Source of the DNA: Isoetes taiwanensis
Taxonomy: Eukaryota > Streptophyta > Lycopodiopsida > Isoetales > Isoetaceae
Assembly (NCBI GenBank): GCA_021234155.1
Contig: JAJEKV010000005.1
Span: forward strand, 12,100,787-12,164,786
Reading direction: 5' to 3'
Length of the DNA: 64,000 nucleotides
Below, one piece after another: positions 43,860 through 54,080 of this stretch. How positions within the stretch are numbered: position 1 is the first letter of the stretch; each line of letters opens with the position of its first letter. A program made the position numbers and the translations under genes. The notes under the pieces were generated by a model, which saw only the letters and a program-made list of their open reading frames with translations, was not told the DNA's origin and searched no databases.

Positions 43860-46800
43860 AGTTTCAAAGCAAGATGATGCATTTGATTGCCAATTCTTAT
43901 TCGAAAATTTTGTACTAATAAGGATGCAACAACAGGTTGCTGATGAGGCAGAGCATGGTTGAGAAACTCCGAGGTAAAAATACTGCCCTGCCTAGAAGTT
44001 CTGGCTTTCAATCCAGCCCTGAGATCTCACATGTGAGCAAACACCTCCTTTCGCCTCTCATGGTTTGTTATTCTGATTGATGAAGAAATACATATCCAAG
44101 TATTTAGCATAGCATTTTCTCTTATTCTAGGCCGTTTCTTCCGCCATAGCTAGAAAGCTCTATGAAAGCCAAAAAGCATGTCAGGAAGGCAAACAGAAGG
44201 ATGTTATTCAAACAGCACAGGCTTTTCAAACCACAGGCTTCCCATCCTCTTGCTGTGGTGCTTCAAATATAAGATGATGAGTGTATTGGAGGATAATAAG
44301 TGCAAAGCTACTCTCTCTTAAGCTTGAATACATATAAGTGTTGAATGTTGTTTGTGTAGGCTTAGATATGACAGCAGATGCCAAGGGAAACCTACTAGCA
44401 AATTTATTTCTGGAGGATACTGATGTGGAGTTGCCAAGGCAGATAAGATTTGCGCTGGCCTATTATTATCAGAATTAAGCCTTATCTTGGTCTATTATTA
44501 TCAGAATTAAACCTTAGCCATCCAGTTTAACTTATGGAAGTTTTGATATAGGCAGCAATTGAATGCAAGAACTTGCAGTTGGAGAGCCACACATCATATT
44601 CTTATAAGTGGCTCAACATTTGGCGGGCATTAACATCTCTTCAGAGAAACCTCAGTCATGCAGGAACCTTTGTGTTCAAAGATAAATGAAGTTTCAAAGA
44701 CAGTTTCAATATCATATGGTGGCTTAGCAATGTATCACCAAGAACATTTTGTGTAGCAGCTCCGTGCAAGGAGAAAGAACAATCGGCTTTAAGGTGTTAT
44801 TTAGTTTATCTATTGGTTCTCCTGCTTCCAGACAAGACGGTCAATATGATGAATATAAGAGGGATTATGGCAAAAGTTTAGAGAAAATAATGGAATGATA
44901 TACAGGGAAAAACTTCTATGCTTGAGAAAACTCAGTTTGCCACCTCTGAAGTTTACAACGGTTTCTTGAGCATCTCATACACCATAAGTGTCATCTCAAT
45001 AGCTGGAGTGAGGTAGAATGGTTTGAGAATTTGGTTGTTGTAAATGGAATTGAATCAAGAGCTGGGGATATTATATTCTTCCTAAAAGAATGTTAAATAT
45101 CCCATCCCAATAAAGACTGATGGTGCTGGCACAAATCTTCTTAAAATATGCTGTTAGATGTTTTAGTCAAGAATAAAACAAGTTTTAGTAGTTCCTCATT
45201 TTCTTGCCAATGTCATTTTCCGCATGACAATCTGGCTCATTCTTTTTAGTATGTAGAACAGAGTTATTCTTAGTACAGCTCTATCTGTTATTCTTAGTAC
45301 AGCTCTATCTAATGCTATATTTGTGTTGGTATGCTAAAAGCAGTTTTTGCTACCGTGAATGCTCTCTTACAGAGGTATGTTGCATCTATTTCTCTTTGTT
45401 CTTATATTAAAGTGACTACACACAAATGGACTACTAAAGTAAATGGACTACTAAAGTTTTCTTTTTTCACAAGATCCTGAAATGGCTATCTTTTGCTCAC
45501 ATGCTATCAACGTATGAAGGCAATTCAGTTCTTGGTGATTCACAGCATAGAGCACAAAGGAATTCTAGCATTTTCTCATGTTCTTTTCATGTAACATGTT
45601 CATATAGTATGTCCTTGATTATTAGCTTTTCTTTGTTTTTTGGATTGCAGGAAAGCCTAGGCTAACCTAAGATGTGGCAAAATTGGAAAATGATTTTTGC
45701 TTCTTACCCTTATTTCGAAATGGAACCATTTGCATAAAGAAAAATAACATCTGAGGAAAAATGCCGAGTAGAAGGTATTTCTGTTTAAAGGTTATTGTCC
45801 TATCTATGTAATATAATTGAGCCTATTTGTTTACTTCATCTGGTGCACAAAATTGAATTCCTCATCACTAAAAATGGGCAGTTAGATCTTTTTATCTGTT
45901 ACTTAAAGCAAGTTGATTTTTTCTGAACAGAGAGACTTGGCAAGATGTATTCAGGTGGAAGAATATCTGAGACAATGATTGTTGCTTAGATTTCTCACAG
46001 CGTTTTAAGTTTGTGTTTGTGCATGTCCTCTATAAATGCAATTTCTCAAGATATTTTGCTATACGAAATATTCTGCAGAAAATTAGTTGCTAGATGAAAA
46101 TCCTTCATAGATTGGTTTATCCAGAACTTCTAGGATTATCCCTTTCTTTTATTATGTTCGTTGTTTGAGGTCTGACTTGATTTTTTACTAATTGGTTTCG
46201 CAGGTCAATTGTTGCAAGTGGCTGTTTTTGAAACTACTTCCTTTCAGCAAATAAAGAGGTGCCCTACATTTGTTTTTTCTGTTTAATGTGCCATTTGTTT
46301 TCATGCGTGTATACTATGTTGTGTTCATCGCCCTCATATAGAGTAGGTAGGATGTGACCAAGAATCACGAAAATGTAACAACAGCGCAGAGAATTATAGC
46401 TCCCAACACTTGAATATTGGAACGATTTTAATTTCCAAGAGTTAGGACTTTATAATATTTTGATTTGAAATACATGCCTTTAGGTTGGCGTTCTTATTCA
46501 CCACTAGCTCTATATTGACAACATCTTTATTTGTTGGTCGCATAGATCTGATTGTCCTCCTGTAGAGGTTAATAAAAGCAATCATTCTATTAACTAATTC
46601 TTAAGGTTAGTTAAACGTGTGACTATTTGCAAGGTCTAATTGCGCTTCTATTTGATGCGCATATTATTTTGCAGGTTGAATGAGGAGAGGCAAGCATGAT
46701 AGAGGCAGAGCGCTTATTGCCAAGAAAGGCATTGCAGGATCCTAACAACATGTGTTTTGTACTGCTGTCTGATAGGTAGTGATATGTAGCCTCATTGTAG

Positions 46801-46972
46801 CGTTGTAAAGTATTATAGATCACCACAATATTAGTGTATAACCCAAGGCTTATAAAATTCAGCAATTTAAGCTTTATATATATGAATTTTAAGGTACTTC
46901 ATCAAGTCCATCTAGAAATTGCTCCCACCCTAGCATATCCTAGCAATATCAAGCATTTCAATATTAAGCATT
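43860..46972. other. Region of possible unidentified exons
   Basis: Candidate splice-bounded segments lie near 43935-43980, 44132-44270, 44361-44447, 44553-44650 and 45930-45990. None gives a family I can name, and stops interrupt several. A 24-bp perfect tandem duplication lies at 45263-45310. Confidence 0.3.
45263..45310. repeat. 24-bp tandem duplication
   Basis: GTTATTCTTAGTACAGCTCT plus ATCT occurs twice in a row without mismatch. Confidence 0.92.
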
Positions 46973-46989
46973 GGTGCACAAGGATTGTC
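46973..46989. repeat. LINE target site duplication, left
   Basis: GGTGCACAAGGATTGTC recurs exactly at 53741-53757. Confidence 0.9.
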
Positions 46990-47508
46990 TTTTTTGATTG
47001 AAGGCCGTAGAGGATATATTAATAAAGTTAAGTTAAAGTTACAAAATTACTTTTTGAAGGGAAGTGTAACCCCTGTTTATCTCCTATATATAAGTAGAAG
47101 ATTAAGCCCAAAATAGATATCCATAACAGTATTTTTAGATAACACCAACATCCTAAAAATAGGATTTTAAATTGGAATTGGCTGATTTGCGACCACGTCC
47201 TCTGACCATAGCTGATAGTGTGCAAAAGGCACATAGGCATGCCTCGGCTTTTGCCATGTTGAACCTCCCTCGATTATCCTTGGCTTCGCACAGCAGGGCT
47301 CTTCTGACGTCCGGATACTGATCACAGGAACAATCACATCCACATGTCTCGTCATGACTCTCACCATCTGGGGGGCCGAATACTTTGATCCACTGCTCAT
47401 TTGTTCTCGGATCGATCTTTTTCCACTTGAGTTTTCGAACAAGCATGAATATGATTCCTGAAAAGCAACCAGTAAAATATGAGAAAAAGATGAGGAATTC
47501 AAGAAGAC

Positions 47509-48324
47509 TTAACCTGCAGCTATTATCCATTTTATATCATATTCTATCTGCTTAATAACAGCCTCTGGATGAGTGATGTTACAGTTAAAAATGAAATTAT
47601 TCCTGCCCTTCCAGATCCTCCATAGAATGATGTAAATTCTCCAATCCCTAGGCTGATCTGGCATGAAGAGTTCAATGGAACTGATAGCATTGAGGTCAGT
47701 CCCAGTAAAAGCTGAGGCTAGTTCCAGAACCCACTCTGACCAAATGCATTCCCTAAATAAGTGGTCCACGTCCTCCCTATGGGCCAAACATCTGGGGCAC
47801 ACATCTGAATCTGCCATATGCAACTTAAATCTCTTCTGATTAGTGGCAAGAGCCTTGTGCCACAACTGCCACATAAAGGATTTGACCTTAGGTGGGATTG
47901 GGCTTGACCACATAAACTTAAGGTTCCTGATACATCTTTCTGCCCCAATCTGCCACTTGTTATGCATTGTAATACCCTGATCATTCATAAGGAATCTGTA
48001 AGCTGTTCTCACTGTAAATTCAGCTTTCCCATTATGGTTCCAGTTACTTTCCCCATTCGCCCACTTCCCTTGGACAAGCGTGGTACAAATGTTATTATAC
48101 AAGGCTTCACAATTATCATTCTCTCCATAAAGCTTCGATTCCCTGAAAGGGATAATCCCATTCTCATTAAACATATCTCTGATATAGTGGATGCCCTTAT
48201 TATCCCATAGTTTAGCTTGATCCGGGAAGTGGCAGGCCAGACAAAGAGAAGGATTATTCGTGAGTAGAGCTGGGTTCCAAAATATGGACTGATCTAGAGA
48301 TAACCCCTCTTTCCAAGTGAACAT
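47509..48324 (-). pseudogene. LINE ORF2 C-terminal zf-RVT region, frameshifted
   Basis: The frame contains a zf-RVT domain (FMWSSPIPPKVKSFMWQLWH, then CPRCLAHREDVDHLFREC with Cys/His spacing typical of this family) and LWRIWKGRNNFIFN. It is the natural end of ORF2, separated from it by a frameshift between about 48420 and 48325. After the WIIAAG end, a GTTAAG...TTTTCAG stretch precedes another frame (to 47153) of unknown nature within the element. Confidence 0.8.
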
Positions 48325-48418
48325 CCCCTTTACCAGATTCCAGGCCCTAATCCACTTTTTGATGAGGCCCGGTATGGAATTTGGGACAGTAAAGGGAAAA
48401 TAAATAGCATGGGGAAGA

Positions 48419-51139
48419 CTAGGGGTGACACCTGGTTAAATAGTGCCTGATTATTATAGAAATCGGGTGGTTGATCTTGTCATGAGCAGCATTGAAGAAA
48501 TATTTAGCAGCCAAGGCAATCCCCTGCTTTTCGATATTGATTACACCAAGCCCTCCTGACTTCTTGTTCTTACAACACTCCTTCATAGATATCGGAGTCC
48601 AGCACCTCTTATTCTGCCCACAAGAGATAAACCTACCTATAATACTCTGGAGCTTGGAGGATACTTTCTTAGGTGCCAGGATAACAGAGGACTGGTAAAC
48701 ATGAGAAGAGGAAATAATAAAATTAGCTATTATGGCCCTGCCCTGTTTAGAGATATACTTGGAATTCAGACTGTCCACCTTTCTCTGAAATTTCTCAATG
48801 ATATCTGCCCATATATCAGAGGGACTGCCTTTTAAGGCCATAGGGACACCTAAAATTTTGGAAGAGGTAGTTGGTAAAATATACTTACAGCCCATGAGAG
48901 CAGCCGTTTGCTCTCCTTTTACCTGGTCTTTGGCCACAATCTTAGATTTCAAAGGGTTGATCTTACATCCCGAAACTTCACCAAAGTCTTCCAGTATGGC
49001 TTGAGTGTTGATGAGTGATCTGTTATCCATCGAGACGAGCAGGAATGTATCATCTGCAAAATGCCCATTCAAAATCTGATCCAAGCCTCCATTTCCTGGA
49101 AGGGAGAGGCCTTGAATCAAATTAGTGCTTTTGGCTTCCTCCAGTTTGCTGTGAAGGGTCTCCATGACAATAAGGAAGAGGAATGGGGCCAATGGACAAC
49201 CTTGTTTGACCCCCCTCAGCAGGGGGAAGAATGGTCCACATTCCCCATTAATTAAAACAGAGGATCTAGAGTTAGAAAGAATTGCTTTAAAAAGGAGAAT
49301 TACCTCATTGGAGAAGCCTAAGGCTTTACAACATTTGAAAAGAAAGATCCAGCTTACAGAGTCAAAGGCTTTAGTTATATCAAGCTTAATAAGAGCAATA
49401 TCCTGGTTTGTGTCCTTGGCCCAATTCAGCCCGAGAATCGTTGTAACCACATTATCTAAAATAAATCTATCCTTCAGATAGGCTGCCTGGGAAGTGCTAA
49501 TAATCTTTTCCAATACCGACTTCAATCTCTTAGCAACAGCACCAGAAATCAGTTTATATACCACATTGGAAAGGGATATGGGCCTATAATCCGAGAAGGT
49601 AACAGGGACCTCAATTTTAGGGATGAGCGTGATCAGACTAGTATTTATCCTCGCATCCATGCATTTACGGACCCTGAACTCATTGGCCAGGCATGCAATA
49701 CTATCTCCAAGAATAGGCCATGCTTTAATATAGAACTCCACAGGGAGCCCATCTGGACCCGGGCTTTTGCCTTTTTCCATATCCTTGGCAATACTTAACA
49801 ATTCAGCCGCAGAGAAGGGTTTCTCAATATCTGAGTTGTCCTCAGGGTTAACCTTAGCTTGAAGGTTGATGAATCTATCCATAGCCTGCAGCTGGCGGTC
49901 CTGATTAGTACCCATGATATTTTTAAAGTGATTTGCAGCAGCCACCTTTATCTGATCTTCATTCGAGATATCCTCATTCCCAACCCTGATCTCAAAGATA
50001 TGGTTCCTCTTCACTCTACCTTTGGCTTTGACAAAAAAGAACTTGGAGCTACTCCTCTCATCATGCTTAATTTCCCTTATTTTGGCCTTCAGCCTCCACC
50101 CCTCAGCAATTCTTATCTCCTCTCTTTCAATTTCTGACCGAATCCCATCCTTGTCTACATCACTGGCAATAAGAAGCCTATTTCTCAATTCCTGGAGATG
50201 AGCTGTTTTTTGAGCATGTACAGATTTTCCCCATTCTTTAAGCCAAATTTTGATATCCTTGGACAATTGGATCCACCAATGCATCCACCCTGTACTACCA
50301 TTTGGTTTAGGATGATTGTCTAAGACTTGCTGGAACCTAGTCATGAACTCCTCATGCTCAAGAAGGTTAGTGTTGAGCTTGAAATATGTCTTTCTCTTTC
50401 TGACATCATTAGCAGCCGAAATCCTTAGCTGCTGAGGGAAATGATCCGAAAGGGTGTATCCTTCCAAATTATTTACTCTGTTACTTTGATTCCATAGATT
50501 CTCGGATAAGTAAAACCTGTCATGGAGACATAACGTTGGATCCACCCTTTTGTCTGTCCAGCTATAAGAGTTAGCTTTGGTTCTGGCCATAGTTAGATTA
50601 TGCCCTCGGATTAGGTCAGACCAAACTGCCTTCTCCTGCTTCCCCAGAGGCCTAAAATTTTTGTTCTTCATAAAGCTGTTAGTTACCATATTTAAATCTC
50701 CCCCTAAGATACAATCATCAAATTCTAAGTTGTCCAAACTAATTTTAACTTTTCTCCAAATATCAACTCTATCCCCTGGATTGTTAAAAGCATAGATGTT
50801 AACTAAAGCAAGTCTAATCTTAAAACAGGTACATAAGAGAATCTGCCACTTACCATCTTTCCCATTAATCATATAAGTGTCAGACAGGTTCAAATTATTA
50901 TTCCATGCAATGGCAATTCCTGCAGAGGAGTCATTAGCAGGAATAGACCAAACCTTGAGATTAGGAGGAAGGGATCTACTTAGAATGGTCTCATGATCAG
51001 CATCGTGAATCTTATGTTCTTGGATGAACAGAAAATCAGGGGTAAGGGAGGAAAGACATACCCTTAATCTATCCCTTTTCATGCTATTGTTGAGGCCCTG
51101 GAGATTCCAGGTAATACAATCTATATTTCTATCCATCAA
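48419..51139 (-). CDS. LINE ORF2: endonuclease and reverse transcriptase
   Basis: 906 codons starting at the ATG at 51139, overlapping the end of ORF1 by 11 bases, which fits reinitiation or coupled translation of ORF2. The N-terminal exonuclease-endonuclease-phosphatase-like domain begins IDCITWNLQGLNN and has the catalytic-type Glu in FLFIQEHK. The RT domain carries KGKSPGPDGLPVEFY, FSDYRPISLSNVVYK, AAYLKDRFILDN, ALIKLDITKAFDSVSW, RGVKQGCPLAPFLF and the catalytic FADD near residue 694. All key blocks are intact. The frame ends early, before the zf-RVT domain, because of a frameshift. Confidence 0.93.
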   Translation of the reverse strand: MMDRNIDCITWNLQGLNNSMKRDRLRVCLSSLTPDFLFIQEHKIHDADHETILSRSLPPNLKVWSIPANDSSAGIAIAWNNNLNLSDTYMINGKDGKWQILLCTCFKIRLALVNIYAFNNPGDRVDIWRKVKISLDNLEFDDCILGGDLNMVTNSFMKNKNFRPLGKQEKAVWSDLIRGHNLTMARTKANSYSWTDKRVDPTLCLHDRFYLSENLWNQSNRVNNLEGYTLSDHFPQQLRISAANDVRKRKTYFKLNTNLLEHEEFMTRFQQVLDNHPKPNGSTGWMHWWIQLSKDIKIWLKEWGKSVHAQKTAHLQELRNRLLIASDVDKDGIRSEIEREEIRIAEGWRLKAKIREIKHDERSSSKFFFVKAKGRVKRNHIFEIRVGNEDISNEDQIKVAAANHFKNIMGTNQDRQLQAMDRFINLQAKVNPEDNSDIEKPFSAAELLSIAKDMEKGKSPGPDGLPVEFYIKAWPILGDSIACLANEFRVRKCMDARINTSLITLIPKIEVPVTFSDYRPISLSNVVYKLISGAVAKRLKSVLEKIISTSQAAYLKDRFILDNVVTTILGLNWAKDTNQDIALIKLDITKAFDSVSWIFLFKCCKALGFSNEVILLFKAILSNSRSSVLINGECGPFFPLLRGVKQGCPLAPFLFLIVMETLHSKLEEAKSTNLIQGLSLPGNGGLDQILNGHFADDTFLLVSMDNRSLINTQAILEDFGEVSGCKINPLKSKIVAKDQVKGEQTAALMGCKYILPTTSSKILGVPMALKGSPSDIWADIIEKFQRKVDSLNSKYISKQGRAIIANFIISSSHVYQSSVILAPKKVSSKLQSIIGRFISCGQNKRCWTPISMKECCKNKKSGGLGVINIEKQGIALAAKYFFNAAHDKINHPISIIIRHYLTRCHP

Positions 51140-52598
51140 ACTTTATACTTACCATACTCAATTCGAGCTTGGATGGTTTGCTTCTTTTATCAACGATTTT
51201 CCAGCCTTTATCTTCAGTATCCAGAATCCCCTCAATTTTATCCAAAATGTCTGCCTCTCTTTTTTGAATCAATAGGTCGGGAATGTCCGGCACCGAAAAA
51301 ATGAAGTCCCCTGTGTCGATTCTCACTGACATGTTAATGTTTTTTTAAATTAGGACCATGTTATCTTTAATTTCCACACTAGGGGTGTCGATGTAATCCT
51401 TGTGATCATGAACCATATTAGACACTTTCATTTTGTCGCTTAGGATCTTCTGATCATTAAAATGGGCTGGCATAATAGAATCCTTATCCCCCACCTTCTC
51501 CTTCATCTTCTTTGGCATCCAAACCTGCTTGAGTTTCTGGGGGGGAGCTTCATTATTCTCCAACCCAGGGACCGACCATTTGGAGTAATTAACAGTGATT
51601 TCCAAATATTCATTAATTTTCACTCTTGTTTTAATCTTTTTTCTCCATTCAGAGTTGATTTTTTTGGAAATACACACGGAAGGGAAGTTAGTTTGAGGGA
51701 TATTGATATCTATAACTTCCCCCAAATTTTCAGAGAGGGTCAATAAATGAGTGCGGGTCCAAAAAGCTGGAGGGAGATTAGGAAAAGTGATCCAATTCTG
51801 ATCTCCCTTTCTGAACCCGGAATGAAATCTGGACTCCACTTCATGATGTAGAAAGGGGAGTTGGCAATGGAGTCCAACTTCCTTTTTAAGATATATTCAA
51901 CACAGACCTCATCCCTACACACAATCTGGAAGGTTTTACTATCTAGCTTGAGGATCGACATGATCGGAATGTGCTGGGATTTGGTTATCCAGGTCTTAAT
52001 GTCCCCCTGAGCAGGACAATTGCGCGGGAAATGAATCAAGAGACCTTTTTTAGAGAAGATGTTAGTAGCCGATGAATCAGGCACACCAAACATATCAATA
52101 AAATCACCATCTCTAACATTCTCCCTCCCGGGGTTAGTAGAAGTAGCCGGCTTTTCCCCTAAAAGAATATTTTTATATAATGGGGAAGAAATCACACCTT
52201 TTGCTTTGTCGTTCTTTCCTATTACCGGGATGGAGTTGATGATCTTATTTTCCCCAATCTTCGTTTTTGTCAGGTTCAGGTTGGAGAGCTTGATTTCTTC
52301 ACAATTTCCGCAATCACAGGAGTTGACCTCCATGGGGTTGAAGAACCCATTTGAATCCTTGATTTCACAGGTTTTCGCCTGCTTCTTTCTTCTGAGCTGA
52401 TAAACTTCCAGAGAGGTGGATATCCCTTCTATGGACTGGTCCATGGCAAGCCCCGATTTGAATGATTTTCGTTGCCTTTCTATAACATGATCCTCCGCTT
52501 CCCCATCTTTTGATTAACCTGATACTCGCCTTGGAGCCTTCTTTCAACCCATCCCAAACAATTATAAGGTTCTTTACCTTTGATAACAGTTCATCCAT
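51129..52598 (-). pseudogene. LINE ORF1 (RNA-binding, DUF4283-like), frameshifted
   Basis: ORF1 is split over four minus-strand frames: 52598-52365, 52444-51740, 51839-51345 and 51332-51129. Breaks lie near 52450, 51830 and 51340. Sequence such as NIFSKKGLLIHFPRNCPAQG, then YILKRKLDSIANSPFYIMKW, is typical of the DUF4283-type ORF1 of plant L1 elements. The last piece overlaps the ORF2 start. ORF1 proteins bind the element RNA. Confidence 0.75.
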
Positions 52599-53740
52599 GA
52601 AAGTTCTAAATATGCTTGTTTTTTCAGCATAAACAATTGTTTGAGTGGCCTTGCTTCACAGTGATGAGTTTATAGAGGGTATTATCCATTTCTTGCACAA
52701 AACCGAATGTGTTCCAAACCCAGTCTCTGTCATTCGCCCTTCCGTCCATGTAGTCTTTATCAATCCCTTTCAGTTTCTCCTTGCAGGCCACGATTCCTAT
52801 TTCTTCGTTTACCCCCATGCAAAAAGCCGCTGCCCTTTGCTGATCTCTGATTATCTCCAAACCCGTGTAAATTTCCTTAAGCACACTCCAAGCCTTATCT
52901 CGCCTATCCTCTAGCCAGAATATCTGCGTCCATTCTTCATCCTCTATACTCCATTTCTGATTGGAACTTCCAGCCTTTGTTTTCATGCTAGCTATCGATC
53001 TCGACTATGTCTACCTGCGCACTCCGCCAAGACAACCGTTACCAGAAAGCAGACTGTAACCTCGGCTTCCTTTCCCCAATTTTTCCAAAATCAGAGATAA
53101 CTGCACTTGATGTCTTTCCGCATCCCCCGAGATAATTCCCCCGATATGACATAAAAGCTGACAGGCCGTACTATCAAAAATCCCAAAATGACTAATCCTA
53201 AAAAGACCTTGCTTGACGGGCCCCAAACCCATTACGGCCCAAGCCAAATCTAAAACTAATTAGAAACTAGGAATCTCCACACCACCACGCCTAGATCTCG
53301 CCTCCTGATATGTTGTGATGGTCAAGGTCAAGAAAGCGTTTCAATGATAAACTGGTTCCACCCCAAATTCCAAGGGAGCACTCATCATAAACAAATTTCT
53401 CTCATATCTATTCCCAAGACCGATATAGGGCTGGGAATTGTGGGCTGCCACTCTTAAAGACCCAGATCTGTAAGCAAAGAATGCACAAAAAGAAGGAGTT
53501 GAACGCAAATCTACAAAAACCTATCCTAGAATTCGATTCTACTGCTTCCCTAATCAAATTCTCAATGACTAATACTGAATCCTGAATTTCCACTGGGATA
53601 TGAACAATTCCCAGCCCCTGGAGAACAGCTTCGAGCAAAGCCTCATCCATCGGGGCTGGGAGGTTCTCCCAGTAGCGTGGAGGTTCTAAGGCGCTGGCGC
53701 TTAACGTTCATTTTTTCTTTCATTCATTTGCCAAATCACC
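52599..53740 (-). other. LINE 5' region
   Basis: Three further minus-strand frames (52986-52624, 53247-53011 and 53650-53408) lie between the ORF1 start and the 5' target duplication. They are protein-like in composition but not recognised. This may be a long 5' UTR or an upstream part of ORF1. Confidence 0.5.
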
Positions 53741-53757
53741 GGTGCACAAGGATTGTC

Positions 53758-53940
53758 ACATGGGTAATATTATATTTCAAGCTCCAGACAAAGGAACATT
53801 GAAGCACTTCATCCAAACCTATCTTCAAAGTGCCACTTTAGTCACATCTTGCTTCCATCATTGAAGGGACCAACAAAATGTTGCAATATCAGATATTTCA
53901 AGATTAGTGCTCCTTGGACAAATGCCCACTGCATTGTCAA
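53758..53940. other. Flank of the L1 insertion
   Basis: AT-rich sequence with no gene. Confidence 0.5.
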
Positions 53941-54080
53941 TGGCTTCTATTTCATGTCCCCTAGAAGAGAGAAATCAACAAATATGAATTTTTCAATAAA
54001 TAACCTAGAATGGCTTCTATTTCATGTCACCTAGAAGAGAGAAATCAACAAATATGAATTTTTCAATAAATAACCTAGAA
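53941..54080. repeat. 70-bp tandem duplication
   Basis: 53941-54010 and 54011-54080 differ at a single base (TGTCCCC versus TGTCACC). Confidence 0.95.

Larger units (their letters stand above)
46990..53740 (-). mobile_element. Near full-length L1-type LINE
   Basis: A 6.75-kb element lies between perfect 17-bp target duplications (46973-46989 and 53741-53757). On its minus coding strand it has a 5' region (53.7-52.6 kb), ORF1 (about 52598-51129), ORF2 with endonuclease and reverse transcriptase (51139-48419), and a zf-RVT tail in a shifted frame (48324-47509). It ends in a short A-tract (T-run at 46990-46995 on the plus strand). The exact duplications and long open ORF2 suggest relatively recent insertion, but at least three frameshifts make it inactive as it stands. 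Confidence 0.92.

Noticed and set aside
49859-52400. Plus-strand frames across the L1 element
   Set aside because: They are shadows of ORF1 and ORF2 on the minus strand.
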